Shown: positions 19,130 through 27,910, counted from the first letter of the stretch. The stretch: DNA of 64,000 nt from Lewinellaceae bacterium (GCA_020636135.1 JACJYK010000001.1:3706501-3770500), one strand, 5' to 3'. Program-made: numbers and translations. The notes: generated from the sequence alone by a model not told the origin.

Positions 19130-21547
19130 ATGCTCAGAAACTATTTCACCCTTGCCATCCGCAACATTCGAAAGCGAAAGTTTTTTGCCGGCATTAACAT
19201 CCTGGGTATGACGGCTGGCATCACGGCATGTTTGCTCATTGCCTTGTACGTAATGGATGAACTGAGTTATGATCGTTTCCACATCAATGCCGACCGGATC
19301 TACCAGGTAGGCCTGCACAACAAGTATGGAGACCGGGACCTGCGCAGTGTCTCCGTCTGCCCACCCCTGGCCGAGGCGATGCGGGCAGAAATCCCGGAGG
19401 TGGAAGCTACCCTCCGGATCAATAGCGCAGGCAAACCCGTCTTTCGTTATGGAGATAAAGTCTTTACCGAGGATCACGTATACAACACCGAAAGCAACTT
19501 TTTTGACGTCTTTTCCTTCAGATTGAATGAAGGGGATGCCAAAACCGCTCTGCAAGATCCCAACACCGTCGTGCTTACCGAAACGACCGCGAGAAAATTA
19601 TTCGGCGATGAAAATCCACTGGGTAAATTGATCACCATCGATGGAGGGTTGGACAAAGTAACCTATAAAGTAACCGGAGTGGCCGCGGATTGCCCATCCA
19701 ACTCCCATTTCAGATTTAATGCACTCCTTTCCGCATACGGGCCGGATAATTACTTCGACGTGGATGCCTGGCTCAATAGTGGCGTATACACCTATTATTT
19801 ATTGAGGGAAGGCGCATCCGTTGCAGATGTGGAGAAAAAGCTGGCAGGTTTGGCAACCAAGTACGTAGCCCCTGAGCTGTTGAAATTCCTGGGCAACGAT
19901 CTGAATCAGTTTCGCCAGGCGGGAGGCGATTATGAATATTACTCCACAAAAATCACCGACATTCATTTAAAATCAACTTCCCAGGATGATATAGAACCGA
20001 GTGGAAGTCTGTTGTACCTGCTTGTTTTTGGAGGCATCGGCCTGTTTATATTGGCAATCGCCTGCATCAATTTTATGAATATGTCGACTGCGCAATCGGC
20101 CAGCCGGGCCAAGGAAGTCGGTTTGCGCAAAACGCTGGGCTCGCTTCGCCACCAGATGATACTGCAATTTCTGTCCGAATCGATGCTTTACAGTTTGGTA
20201 GCGGTTACATTGGCCGTAGTACTTTGCTACTTTTTATTGCCCACGTTCAATTTGCTTTCGGGGAAAATGTTGACTGCGGCCAATTTGCTGGATGCCCGGT
20301 TCTTTTTGGGCATTGCGCTGATTTTTTTGATCGTTGGTTTATTGGCCGGAAGCTATCCGGCATTTTACCTCACTTCATTTAGCCCGGTAGAAGTTTTAAA
20401 AGGCAAAGTAAGTGCAGGTGTTAAGAGCAAAGGGATCCGCAGCACACTGGTGGTCTTCCAGTTTGCCATTTCCATCTTCCTGATCATCTTCACCTCCGTG
20501 GTTTACAAGCAAATCCATTTCATGCTGCAAAAGCCACTGGGCATTGACAAGAACAATGTGCTGGTGATTCAGGATGTACACCGTCTTGGGAAAAGCAGTG
20601 AATCTTTTCGGAATGCCCTGGCCCAGCAAACCGGCGTTTCAAAGGTGAGTTTTACGGCCGTAAAATTTCCAGGAACCTATATGTCTACTGTGATGCGTGG
20701 CGTGGGTTCTGAGGGAGAATCTGTAGTTGCCAGCTATTATTCCGATTTTGAATCCCAGGATGTCTTGAAATTTGAGATGAAGGACGGCCGTTATTTTTCC
20801 AAAGAATTTCCCAGCGACTCCAATGCCGTGGTCATCAACGAAGCAGCCGCCAAAGTGTTTGGGTTTGACCAGGCTGAAGGACACGAGATTTTATACAGCC
20901 CTAATGCTTACGTATTCATCCGGCATCATGTCATCGGCATCATGAAAGATTTTAATTTCGATGGCTTTCATGATCACGTGCGTCCGCTGGCCGTTTTTTT
21001 AGACCGGGGTCCCTCGGGCATCTTGCTGGTGCGTTACGAAGGGAATGCCAAAACTTTGGTCGATAACACGGCAAAACTTTGGAAGCAGTATGCTGCCTCC
21101 GAGCCTTTCACCTATACATTTATGGATGAAAATTTCGACAAGCTGTACCATTCTGAGGAAAAAATTGGTCAATTGTTTAGCCTGTTCTCTGGTTTAGCCA
21201 TTTTCATTGCATGCCTGGGTCTTTTTGCATTGGCTACTTTCACGGCCGAGCAGCGCACCAAAGAAATCGGCATACGAAAAATATTAGGCGCTTCGGTAAG
21301 CTCCGTTTCCATGGCATTGACGAAAGAATTTATTGTGCTGGTCTTCATCGCCTTTGTCCCGGCTGCTGCGATAAGCTGGTGGGCATCCTCCCGGTGGCTG
21401 AGTGGATTTGCCTACCGTATAGACTTTGATCCATTTATTCTGGTGGGTGCCGGATTGTCCGCGATGGTTATCGCCTGGTTAACGGTCGGCTTTCAATCGG
21501 TCAAAGCAGCACGCGCCAATCCGGTGGATTCATTACGGCACGAGTAA
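19130..21547 (+). CDS. ABC transporter permease, MacB/FtsX type
   Basis: An 805-residue permease with the double MacB_PCD-FtsX architecture typical of Bacteroidota. One transmembrane helix near the N-terminus (GINILGMTAGITACLLIALYV, quoted in part) is followed by a large periplasmic domain, an FtsX block with three helices (about 285-430), a second periplasmic domain and a second FtsX block at the C-terminus containing the conserved EQRTKEIGIRKILGAS. I chose the ATG at 19130; the frame opens six bases earlier at TTG. No ATPase gene is adjacent, so it must pair with an ATP-binding protein encoded elsewhere. Substrate is unknown. Confidence 0.92.
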   Translation: MLRNYFTLAIRNIRKRKFFAGINILGMTAGITACLLIALYVMDELSYDRFHINADRIYQVGLHNKYGDRDLRSVSVCPPLAEAMRAEIPEVEATLRINSAGKPVFRYGDKVFTEDHVYNTESNFFDVFSFRLNEGDAKTALQDPNTVVLTETTARKLFGDENPLGKLITIDGGLDKVTYKVTGVAADCPSNSHFRFNALLSAYGPDNYFDVDAWLNSGVYTYYLLREGASVADVEKKLAGLATKYVAPELLKFLGNDLNQFRQAGGDYEYYSTKITDIHLKSTSQDDIEPSGSLLYLLVFGGIGLFILAIACINFMNMSTAQSASRAKEVGLRKTLGSLRHQMILQFLSESMLYSLVAVTLAVVLCYFLLPTFNLLSGKMLTAANLLDARFFLGIALIFLIVGLLAGSYPAFYLTSFSPVEVLKGKVSAGVKSKGIRSTLVVFQFAISIFLIIFTSVVYKQIHFMLQKPLGIDKNNVLVIQDVHRLGKSSESFRNALAQQTGVSKVSFTAVKFPGTYMSTVMRGVGSEGESVVASYYSDFESQDVLKFEMKDGRYFSKEFPSDSNAVVINEAAAKVFGFDQAEGHEILYSPNAYVFIRHHVIGIMKDFNFDGFHDHVRPLAVFLDRGPSGILLVRYEGNAKTLVDNTAKLWKQYAASEPFTYTFMDENFDKLYHSEEKIGQLFSLFSGLAIFIACLGLFALATFTAEQRTKEIGIRKILGASVSSVSMALTKEFIVLVFIAFVPAAAISWWASSRWLSGFAYRIDFDPFILVGAGLSAMVIAWLTVGFQSVKAARANPVDSLRHE

Positions 21548-21607
21548 CCTGGGCATAAATTTTGCCGGTTCGATCAATGTCCTTTTAGTCTAACACCATA
21601 ATCCTAC

Positions 21608-21639
21608 CACAATTTATATGCTTACGCATATAAATTGTG
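21608..21639. promoter_or_regulatory. Operator 1: perfect 14-bp inverted repeat
   Basis: The left arm CACAATTTATATGC and right arm GCATATAAATTGTG are exact reverse complements around a TTAC spacer. Its core, TTATAT-N8-ATATAA (21614-21633), recurs twice downstream at 40-base steps, next to an XRE antitoxin-like gene. It is the strongest of three likely HipB binding sites. Confidence 0.75.
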
Positions 21640-21653
21640 CAATATTTTAGTTT

Positions 21654-21673
21654 TTATATCCAAAAGCATATAA
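21654..21673. promoter_or_regulatory. Operator 2: TTATAT-N8-ATATAA
   Basis: The same 20-bp core as operator 1, with spacer CCAAAAGC, starting exactly 40 bases further on. It lies where the -33 region of the promoter box at 21679 would be, so a bound repressor would block RNA polymerase. Confidence 0.72.
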
Positions 21674-21678
21674 TTTAG

Positions 21679-21686
21679 TATGTTTG
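21679..21686 (+). promoter_or_regulatory. Bacteroidota -7 promoter box for hipBST
   Basis: TATGTTTG matches the Bacteroidota -7 consensus TAnnTTTG. It sits between operators 2 and 3. A start of transcription a few bases downstream would give a leader of only about 20 bases before the ATG at 21713. The upstream -33 TTG-type element is not obvious. Confidence 0.5.
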
Positions 21687-21693
21687 TGCGTTA

Positions 21694-21713
21694 TTATATC
21701 TAAAAGCATATAA
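21694..21713. promoter_or_regulatory. Operator 3: TTATAT-N8-ATATAA overlapping the start codon
   Basis: The third copy of the core, with spacer CTAAAAGC, again exactly 40 bases after the previous one. Its last base is the A of the ATG of the antitoxin-like gene, so a bound repressor would cover the transcript start and the ribosome-binding region. Confidence 0.72.
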
Positions 21714-21922
21714 TGAAATCATTGGCTGAGTTTGTGAAAGAGCGCAGAAAAGAAGTGCAGCTGACCCAGGAGGAGTTTGCTGACCGGGCAGGTGTGGCTC
21801 TCACCGTCGTCAGAAAGATTGAGCAAGGCAAAACCAACCTTAACATGGAAAAGGTTAATCTGGTGCTCCATATGTTCGGACATAAGCTAGCTCCCGTTAA
21901 AATCAAAGATCCGGAACAATGA
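21713..21922 (+). CDS. hipB: HipB-like XRE antitoxin/repressor
   Basis: A 69-residue protein that is essentially one helix-turn-helix of the XRE/HTH_3 type (residues about 5-60: LTQEEFADRAGVALTVVRKIEQGK). It is the size of HipB-type antitoxins. It is the first gene of three that overlap tightly: its stop overlaps the next start by 4 bases (ATGA). Three copies of a 20-bp inverted repeat precede and overlap its start codon, so autorepression of the operon is likely. In hipBST systems HipB binds DNA and the toxin complex; the role of neutraliser can rest with HipS. Confidence 0.9.
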   Translation: MKSLAEFVKERRKEVQLTQEEFADRAGVALTVVRKIEQGKTNLNMEKVNLVLHMFGHKLAPVKIKDPEQ

Positions 21923-22254
21923 GACAAGGCAAAGTATATTACAAGGACTTACTGGCCGGGATCATTACTGAAACCGATGAAGGAGAATATGTCTTTCAAT
22001 ACAATGACCAATACTTGCAGAATCACCCGAACCAGTTCATCACCTTCACCATGCCGGTGACGCACCAATCCTATTATGACCGACGGCTATTTCCCTTTTT
22101 TGATGGCCTGATCCCGGAAGGCTGGCTACTGGATATTGCCTCCGAAAATTGGAAAATTAATAAGAATGACCGCATGGGATTATTACTGGCTTGCTGTCAG
22201 AATTGTATTGGTGCAGTAAGTGTAAAGCCCACAACCTTTGAAAATGGTGAATAA
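21919..22254 (+). CDS. hipS: HipS-like protein (separate HipA N-terminal domain)
   Basis: A 111-residue protein corresponding to the N-terminal coupling domain of HipA (couple_hipA type), here encoded by its own gene. Recognisable blocks are the strand-rich start (VYYKDLLAGIITETDEGEYV), FPFFDGLIPEGWLLD and DRMGLLLACCQNCIGAVSV; the last is the conserved DCIGAV-like end of that domain. In classical HipA this domain is fused to the kinase. In the described hipBST type it is a separate antitoxin, HipS. The downstream kinase gene starts 11 bases before this gene's stop, so the two are translationally coupled. Confidence 0.82.
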   Translation: MRQGKVYYKDLLAGIITETDEGEYVFQYNDQYLQNHPNQFITFTMPVTHQSYYDRRLFPFFDGLIPEGWLLDIASENWKINKNDRMGLLLACCQNCIGAVSVKPTTFENGE

Positions 22255-23188
22255 GTGTTTGTATTGTTATCAATCTGTCGAGGAAGAAGGTAACTTCCAT
22301 GGAAAATGCTCCATGCATTTTTTTGGCACCCGCACTCCACCGGACATCGATTATTCAATGGACCAGATGAATGAACTGGCCAAGCAAGTAGTCGAACGAA
22401 GCATAGCAGTTCCGGGAGTACAGCCAAAACTATCTATGTCTCTGGTGAATAAAGTAACAAAACAAGCTGGGAAAAGACTGATCGTAGTAGGTGCATTAGG
22501 AGGTCAATATATTTTCAAACCACCTTCCGAACACTTTCCGGGAATGCCTCAAAATGAACACGTGACCATGCGGATTGCGGAAAGTTTTGACATCCGGGTA
22601 GTACCTTCAACCTTGATCCGCTTGGCTTCCGGAGAGCTTTCCTACCTCACGAAACGAATTGACCGGACAGATGCTGGCGAAAAGATCCATATGATAGACC
22701 TGTTTCAAGTCACCGAAGCCTATGATAAATATAAAAGCTCCTACGAAAAAATGGGTAAGGCAATAAGCACTTACTCTGCCAACACCTTACTGGATAAGAT
22801 ATTCTATTTTGAACTGGTCCTGTTCTCGTTTCTCACTGGGAATAACGACATGCATTTGAAAAATTTTTCCATGATTGAAAGCCCTTCCGGGTGGGTACTC
22901 GCTCCTGCCTATGACCTGCTGAATGTGGCCATTGTATTACCGGATGATAAAGAAGAGCTTGCCCTTACCTTAACAGGAAAAAAGAAGAATTTGAACCGAT
23001 TAAATTTTGAACAATTTGGCAGCGGTCTTGGACTTACGGGTAAGCAAATTACCAGAGTATTTAGTCGGATGATTCGCAACAAACCCAGAGCAATGGAATG
23101 GATTGACCGGTCCTTTCTTTCTGAAAAAATGAAAAAGGCTTACAAGGAAATTCTGGAGGCAAAGTATATTCAATTAGATTTGATTTGA
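22244..23188 (+). CDS. hipT: HipT-like serine/threonine kinase toxin
   Basis: A HipA-type kinase of 314 residues that lacks the N-terminal coupling domain. I start it at the ATG at 22244. It opens with a possible zinc-binding knuckle (CLYC...HGKC, residues 5-22). The Gly-rich loop is VPGVQPKLSMS (residues 56-66), and Ser64 and Ser66 sit where the two autophosphorylated serines of HipT lie. Lys92 (YIFKPPS) should contact ATP, GNNDMHLKN (200-207) carries the catalytic Asp202, and PAYDLLN carries the metal-binding Asp224. All kinase residues appear intact. HipA kinases phosphorylate glutamyl-tRNA synthetase and HipT phosphorylates tryptophanyl-tRNA synthetase; the target here is unknown. Confidence 0.87.
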   Translation: MVNKCLYCYQSVEEEGNFHGKCSMHFFGTRTPPDIDYSMDQMNELAKQVVERSIAVPGVQPKLSMSLVNKVTKQAGKRLIVVGALGGQYIFKPPSEHFPGMPQNEHVTMRIAESFDIRVVPSTLIRLASGELSYLTKRIDRTDAGEKIHMIDLFQVTEAYDKYKSSYEKMGKAISTYSANTLLDKIFYFELVLFSFLTGNNDMHLKNFSMIESPSGWVLAPAYDLLNVAIVLPDDKEELALTLTGKKKNLNRLNFEQFGSGLGLTGKQITRVFSRMIRNKPRAMEWIDRSFLSEKMKKAYKEILEAKYIQLDLI

Positions 23189-23199
23189 TTGAATTTTCC

Positions 23200-23916
23200 A
23201 TGAAAAACCAAGACATCCTTGCCGCCACCGCGCACCGCCCCTGGCCCCTGCCCTCCGGCCCATGGCGTTATTACCAGGAATGGAACCGGGCCTTGTTTCT
23301 CCACTGGCCGGTAGATTGCGGTTTACTAAGGACAGTCGTGCCTGCCATGCTGGACATCGACTTACACGAAGGCCAGCCCTGGGTGTCCCTGGTAGCTTTC
23401 GACATGGAGAACATCCGACCGCGCATATTGCCTGCTTTTCCACCGATATCGGACTTTCACGAGATCAACATCCGTACTTACGTACGGCACCAGGATAAAA
23501 CGGGGGTTTATTTTTTAAGCATTGAAGGAGGCAAGCGAATTTCCTGTGGCATCGCCAAAAGCCTTTCCGGCCTGCCTTACAGACACTCGCAGATGAGCCG
23601 GCAGGAAAACACCTACCGCTCGACCAATGCATCTTACGGGGATCGCTTTCAGGCGGAATACACCATCGGTGCACCAATAGTCCAAAAGAACGCCCTGGAT
23701 CGCTTCCTCACCGAACGGTATGCCTTATTTCAGGACCACGCCAAGACCCTGGATTGTTTTGAAATTCACCACTTCGAATGGCCTGTATTCCAACTGGATT
23801 TAAAATCGCTAACCGTGCAGTATCCGCGCTTCAGTCACTTGATTCAGGGCTCCCCGGCACGGGTACACTACTCCAGTGGCGTACAGGTTTTGGCCTGGGG
23901 AAAAAAGCGTTATTGA
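23200..23916 (+). CDS. DUF2071 (YqjF-like) protein
   Basis: A protein of 238 residues of the DUF2071/YqjF family, which has an acetoacetate-decarboxylase-like fold but no proven activity. Visible family marks are HRPWPLPSGPWRYYQEWNRALFLHWPV near the N-terminus (quoted in part), PWVSLVAFDMENIRPR and NIRTYVRH. The ATG at 23200 follows the hipT stop by 11 bases; a TTG five codons earlier overlaps hipT. It is close enough to be co-transcribed with the toxin locus, but no functional link is known. Confidence 0.85.
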   Translation: MKNQDILAATAHRPWPLPSGPWRYYQEWNRALFLHWPVDCGLLRTVVPAMLDIDLHEGQPWVSLVAFDMENIRPRILPAFPPISDFHEINIRTYVRHQDKTGVYFLSIEGGKRISCGIAKSLSGLPYRHSQMSRQENTYRSTNASYGDRFQAEYTIGAPIVQKNALDRFLTERYALFQDHAKTLDCFEIHHFEWPVFQLDLKSLTVQYPRFSHLIQGSPARVHYSSGVQVLAWGKKRY

Positions 23917-24444
23917 TGAATTAATCACAGGGTTTCGTAGAGGGCTACACAGACGTTCAAGAGGTTTTTCTCTATTTGATTAAAGACGTTAAAAAAGCCC
24001 AGATTTCCATCCTTTAACCACATTCAAAATTCAGCATTGACCTCACTCCGGAAAGTCAATTTCAATAAACCTAATGTCATTTCCGCCGAACCCGTCCGTA
24101 CCGGCATGGGCGACGACGTCAGTCGGGGATGACACCGGGTTTTTGGCTTTTCCGGAGTGCACTCAGCATTTAACATTCAACAATTCCTTGGTGTCCTTAG
24201 TGTCCTCTTTGCCTTAGTGTTTACAATAATTTCCCAAATCATCACCTTCGGATCAGCCAAACGATGGTTCACCCGGATACTTGGTCGTGATCCACTGATC
24301 GGACCTTTTGAAAGTTACCTTTTACCAGGATTATGGCATTCTGAGGCATTCATCGGAAATTAAAGTTTTGCTTCTTGGATAAGGAACTTACCTTCGGATT
24401 TGTTTGATTTTATTCAGAAATAGCATCAATAGGTGATTAATACC
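23917..24444. repeat. Gene-free region with REP-like and low-complexity elements
   Basis: The region contains ACATTCAAAATTCAGCATTG- and GCATTTAACATTCAACAATT-type words, a GTCATTTCCGCC...CGGGGATGAC element at about 24074-24132 that can fold on itself, and a GGTGTCCTTAGTGTCC element at about 24188-24225 related to the one near 9900. A frame at 24157-24363 runs straight through these repeats and is not credible as a gene. Confidence 0.5.
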
Positions 24445-24774
24445 ATGAACAGCATTACAATTTATCAATTTGAAAGTGCGGAGATCAAAATATCAATGCA
24501 GTTGTATTTCAATGCGAAGAACCAATTAATATTTGAGGGCACTGATATAGGCAAACGGGTTGCTGAACTCACCGGTGATTCGGACTATGAATATTTCTAT
24601 ACCATCGAACCAACTGAAGTGCAAAAATTGGCTGATTTACTGCAAATCAATCCTGGCGACCGGTCGGCTTTACTCCTTGCACTAAAAGAAAAATTTCATG
24701 GTAATGATGCTTACTCCAAATTCGGTGAATTTATGAAAAGCCATCAGGTGTTATACAGCCCCTATTCCTGGTAA
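24445..24774 (+). CDS. Hypothetical protein
   Basis: A 109-residue soluble protein from the ATG at 24445 (a GTG lies four codons upstream). It has an alternating beta then helix pattern (QLYFNAKNQLIFEGTDIGKRV, quoted in part, then EVQKLADLLQI and SALLLALKEKF). I do not recognise the family; similar small proteins are scattered in Bacteroidota. Even codon use and a sensible amphipathic pattern make it a probable gene. It is convergent with the beta-galactosidase gene. Confidence 0.55.
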   Translation: MNSITIYQFESAEIKISMQLYFNAKNQLIFEGTDIGKRVAELTGDSDYEYFYTIEPTEVQKLADLLQINPGDRSALLLALKEKFHGNDAYSKFGEFMKSHQVLYSPYSW

Positions 24775-25014
24775 TTGCAGACAGGTTCGTTATCCTGTAA
24801 ATTGAAGACAAAGGTCATAATTGATCTTCCCGGCAGGGTAATTATTTAATTGCTGTCCATTCCTCCCAGGTATCGAAATAATACACTTGCATGAAGGAGT
24901 AGGCACTGCTTGAGTTATCCGAAACAAATCGGGTTCTGCAACGGATAGAAAACGAATTCGGGGAATAGCTATGAGGAATGGCTGGCACTTTCGGAAAATT
25001 CCAATTGAAACAAC

Positions 25015-27129
25015 CTATTCTTTCCAGATCATCACCTGAGCCGGCTGCAACGGATTTTCTCCCAGGATGATTTTTCCTTGTTCTGGGATGGGCAAAACGA
25101 CGGGATCGCCCGAATAATTGACACCAACGTACAAACCGTCACGCCATTCTACAAACACCCCGGCAGGAAGGTCCCCGATCGGCACACCGGCTTGGTTGTA
25201 TACCTTCCGGACCATCTCCCGTTCCAGTTGACCATCTATCGTATTCACCCCGATGAAGGTGACACTTCCCTCCCCAATGCGCCGATGAACCACTGCGGAT
25301 TTTCCCCGGTAAAACTGATCGTCATAGGTCGCCCAGGTTTCAGTACCCGTGTAGGGTGTCAGGATTTCCGCCCAACAATTCCAAGGGTATGCTCCATTTT
25401 CTGTTTTCACCAGGCCTTCCAGATCCGGCAACAGCATATCCTGGAATTCATGATCGGCGCCGATTAGCGCGCTGATGGGAGCAGCCATCTCGGCTTCGAA
25501 GAAATGTCCGTCCTTATCTTTTTGACCGGTCCGGCAGGTCAAGATGAGATGCCCTCCATTTTCCACATAATCCGTCCATTTTTCCACCAGTTTCTCATCA
25601 ATCAGTTGGTAGGCCGGGGCAATTAAAAAAGGATATTCAGAAAAGTCAGCCCCTTCTCCAATGAAGTCCATAGGGGCTCCGGTAGACTTAACGATCGAAG
25701 AATAGCGATTCCGGTTGTCCCAGGTATCCCACAAATCGGTCTGCGGCTGGATATCCAGATCCCATTGGACGTCATGACTCCACAAGAATGCCGTTCTTCT
25801 CCCCGACAATTCATCTGGCATAGGAGCACCGACATCAGCAACCTTTCTCAGCGTTTTGATCTCCTCGATGGCCTGGACAAACTCCTCTCCGCCCTGACTG
25901 AGGGTCATCCCATCCAATCCTACAATGCCATCGTGATACATCTCACTGTGCTTAATGGGCGACCGGTAGCGGTACGTGCACACAAATGAACTGCCACCTC
26001 CGAGGGCCTGCAGGATCCACATATGGATGGCGCCAGGTTGGATCATCGGACTGACCGATGCCCAATTCACCTGACCAGGCTGCAATTCCATGACACCGGT
26101 CACGCCGCTGATCGGACGGAAATAATCGTTGGCTTCGTACAGTTTATAGGGATTGCCAATGCGGAAATTTAATCCACCCAGGTGATTGTGTCCGCTGACC
26201 AGGTACATGGTGAAACAGGGAAAATCCAATTGCCGTGTGCGGCGCGGATCGGAATCGGCCGTTGCGTTGGTATAATTGGTCGTGATCCACTGATCCGCCC
26301 GTTTGTATGGACGGATGATGGCAGCCTGCTCATCCAGGAAGTCCGCGGTGGCGTCGGCAGTAAATCGTTTAAAGTCAAGGAGGGCATGCGGACTGAGTTT
26401 ATCTTCATTATTCAAGCCCTGATTGGGAATCAATATTTGCTCAAAATTAAAGTATTTGGTACTCCAGAAACTTCCCACCCAGGCTTCGTTCAGTTGGTCG
26501 ATGGAACTGTATTTTTCCTTTAGCCACCGCTGAAAAGCTACCCGGGCCGAGGGACTGTAATCGGGCATGGCCAAAGGCTCGTTGTCCAGTTGCCACCCCA
26601 TGATGCGCGGGTCACCACCATAATGTCTGGCCAGTTCTTCCGTGATCCGCTGGACAAATTTACGGTAAACGGGATTGGTGATTGAGGCATAGGCACGGAT
26701 GCCATGTTCTTTACGCCTGCCATCCTCTCCTACCAGGTAAATCTCCGGGTATTTCTCACCCATCCAGGCCGGCGGACATTCCGATGGGGTGCACATGATC
26801 ACCTTCAAGCCTGCTTTGTCCGCAAGATCTACCGCATGATCCAGCCAGGAAAAATCAAATTTTCCTTCCTCTGGCTCCAGAAATGCCCAGGCAAACTCGG
26901 CAAAATGGGTGAAGTCGAAGCCCAACTTTCCCATGTTATCCAGGTCGCGTTCCCACTGGGAGGAGTCCCATTGTTCCGGATAATAAAAGGCGCCAAATAG
27001 CATCAGGTCAGCGGGATTGAAAAATTTTTCGGCAGCGCTATTCTCCGGTAGACGTGCCGGCTGCTGAGCGGATAGCTGGATTGAAGACCATACAGCTACG
27101 ATTAAAAAGGGAAGAAATCTCATTTTCAA
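25015..27129 (-). CDS. GH42 beta-galactosidase, secreted
   Basis: A 704-residue GH42-type enzyme with a signal peptide (about 1-21, ending LSA). The catalytic barrel starts with GAFYYPEQW; the acid/base is Glu184 in WQLDNEP and the nucleophile is Glu348 in MELQPGQVNW. The middle trimerisation-type domain (about 425-620) and the short C-terminal beta domain follow in the usual order. GH42 enzymes split terminal beta-galactosides in plant or algal oligosaccharides rather than lactose as a rule. The signal peptide indicates periplasmic or external action, unlike many cytosolic GH42 enzymes. No SusC/SusD pair is nearby. Confidence 0.93.
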   Translation of the reverse strand: MKMRFLPFLIVAVWSSIQLSAQQPARLPENSAAEKFFNPADLMLFGAFYYPEQWDSSQWERDLDNMGKLGFDFTHFAEFAWAFLEPEEGKFDFSWLDHAVDLADKAGLKVIMCTPSECPPAWMGEKYPEIYLVGEDGRRKEHGIRAYASITNPVYRKFVQRITEELARHYGGDPRIMGWQLDNEPLAMPDYSPSARVAFQRWLKEKYSSIDQLNEAWVGSFWSTKYFNFEQILIPNQGLNNEDKLSPHALLDFKRFTADATADFLDEQAAIIRPYKRADQWITTNYTNATADSDPRRTRQLDFPCFTMYLVSGHNHLGGLNFRIGNPYKLYEANDYFRPISGVTGVMELQPGQVNWASVSPMIQPGAIHMWILQALGGGSSFVCTYRYRSPIKHSEMYHDGIVGLDGMTLSQGGEEFVQAIEEIKTLRKVADVGAPMPDELSGRRTAFLWSHDVQWDLDIQPQTDLWDTWDNRNRYSSIVKSTGAPMDFIGEGADFSEYPFLIAPAYQLIDEKLVEKWTDYVENGGHLILTCRTGQKDKDGHFFEAEMAAPISALIGADHEFQDMLLPDLEGLVKTENGAYPWNCWAEILTPYTGTETWATYDDQFYRGKSAVVHRRIGEGSVTFIGVNTIDGQLEREMVRKVYNQAGVPIGDLPAGVFVEWRDGLYVGVNYSGDPVVLPIPEQGKIILGENPLQPAQVMIWKE

Positions 27130-27284
27130 AGCATTAATGCCCTCAAGTTATAAAATGAACCGAGGTGTAGCGTGGTAGCAGACCAGGATTATAAACCTTC
27201 TGATGATACAATGAAAGCCTAAACGCCATATTATCACGAAAGCTCCGAATTTTGGCTATGGGATTCTTAAGGCACTGCTCTTAT

Positions 27285-27330
27285 ACATTTATATAATGTC
27301 TTAATATTAAAACAATAAAATGTATTTTTG
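27285..27330. promoter_or_regulatory. Promoter and inverted repeats before the HTH gene
   Basis: TATTTTTG at 27323-27330 matches the Bacteroidota -7 box TAnnTTTG and is 19 bases before the ATG. Upstream, ACATT-N5-AATGT (27285-27299) is a perfect short inverted repeat, and ATACATTT (27283-27290) is complementary to AAATGTAT (27318-27325). These could be operator sites for the protein encoded downstream. Confidence 0.4.
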
Positions 27331-27348
27331 TGTTTTTAATGAAACATT

Positions 27349-27672
27349 ATGGCGAACAAAACACCAACATTATTACCTAAAACTCAGCAGATTCTTACAG
27401 AATTTGGAGAGAATATAAGGCTGGCTCGTTTAAGACGAAAACTAAGTAGTGAAAAAGTTGCAGAACGTGCAGGTATTGGGCGATCTACGCTTGTGAAAAT
27501 CGAAAAGGGTCACCCGGGTGTGGGAATTGGCCTTTATCTGAATGTATTGAAAGTACTAGGTCTTGAAAAGGATTTCTTACAATTGGCCAAGGATGATGAA
27601 TTGGGGCGAAAGCTACAAGATGCCAAGCTGACTATTAAAAAACGGGCTCCTAAACGAATTAATAAGTCATGA
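27349..27672 (+). CDS. XRE/HipB-like transcriptional regulator
   Basis: A 107-residue regulator with one HTH_3 domain (about residues 17-70: FGENIRLARLRRKLSSEKVAERAGIGRSTLVKIEKG, quoted in parts GENIRLARLRRKLSSEKVAE and GIGRSTLVKIEKG). The LGLEKDFLQLAKDDELGRKLQ tail is typical of HipB-type antitoxins found in front of hipA genes. Its stop overlaps an ATG by 4 bases, and that downstream frame begins like HipA but stops after 29 codons. The gene is therefore probably an orphaned antitoxin; it could also still act as a free repressor. Confidence 0.85.
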   Translation: MANKTPTLLPKTQQILTEFGENIRLARLRRKLSSEKVAERAGIGRSTLVKIEKGHPGVGIGLYLNVLKVLGLEKDFLQLAKDDELGRKLQDAKLTIKKRAPKRINKS

Positions 27673-27758
27673 GTAAGCAGGAAACAAGGCGGGATGTGTT
27701 TGTATTTGCTCATTGGGAGGGAATGGATGATCCTCAGGAGAAGTCTGATTGTGAGTGA
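27669..27758 (+). pseudogene. Truncated hipA-like stub
   Basis: An ATG overlapping the previous stop opens a frame of 29 codons, MSKQETRRDVFVFAHWEGMD, then DPQEKSDCE and TGA. The start of HipA-type toxins has this same pattern of a short charged lead, a VFVxAxW strand and a Gly turn. No kinase domain follows in any frame, and the 150 bases after it hold no gene. It is best read as the 5' end of a deleted hipA. Confidence 0.6.
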
Positions 27759-27910
27759 ACTTACAGGTCGAATTAATAAATTGAATCCCCCCTGCACTGG
27801 CTATCGATGCTGGCAGCAACCAAATTCTGTTATCTTGCATAGATTGGGTTAGTCAACAATAGCTGCCGGTTCGGCTTCATTGCTTGCAGGAAAAGCAGCA
27901 AACTACGAAC

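Noticed and set aside
24157..24363. A 68-codon frame
   Set aside because: It translates intergenic repeat words (ACATTCAACA and GTGTCCTTAGTGTCC types) and has no protein-like pattern of its own.
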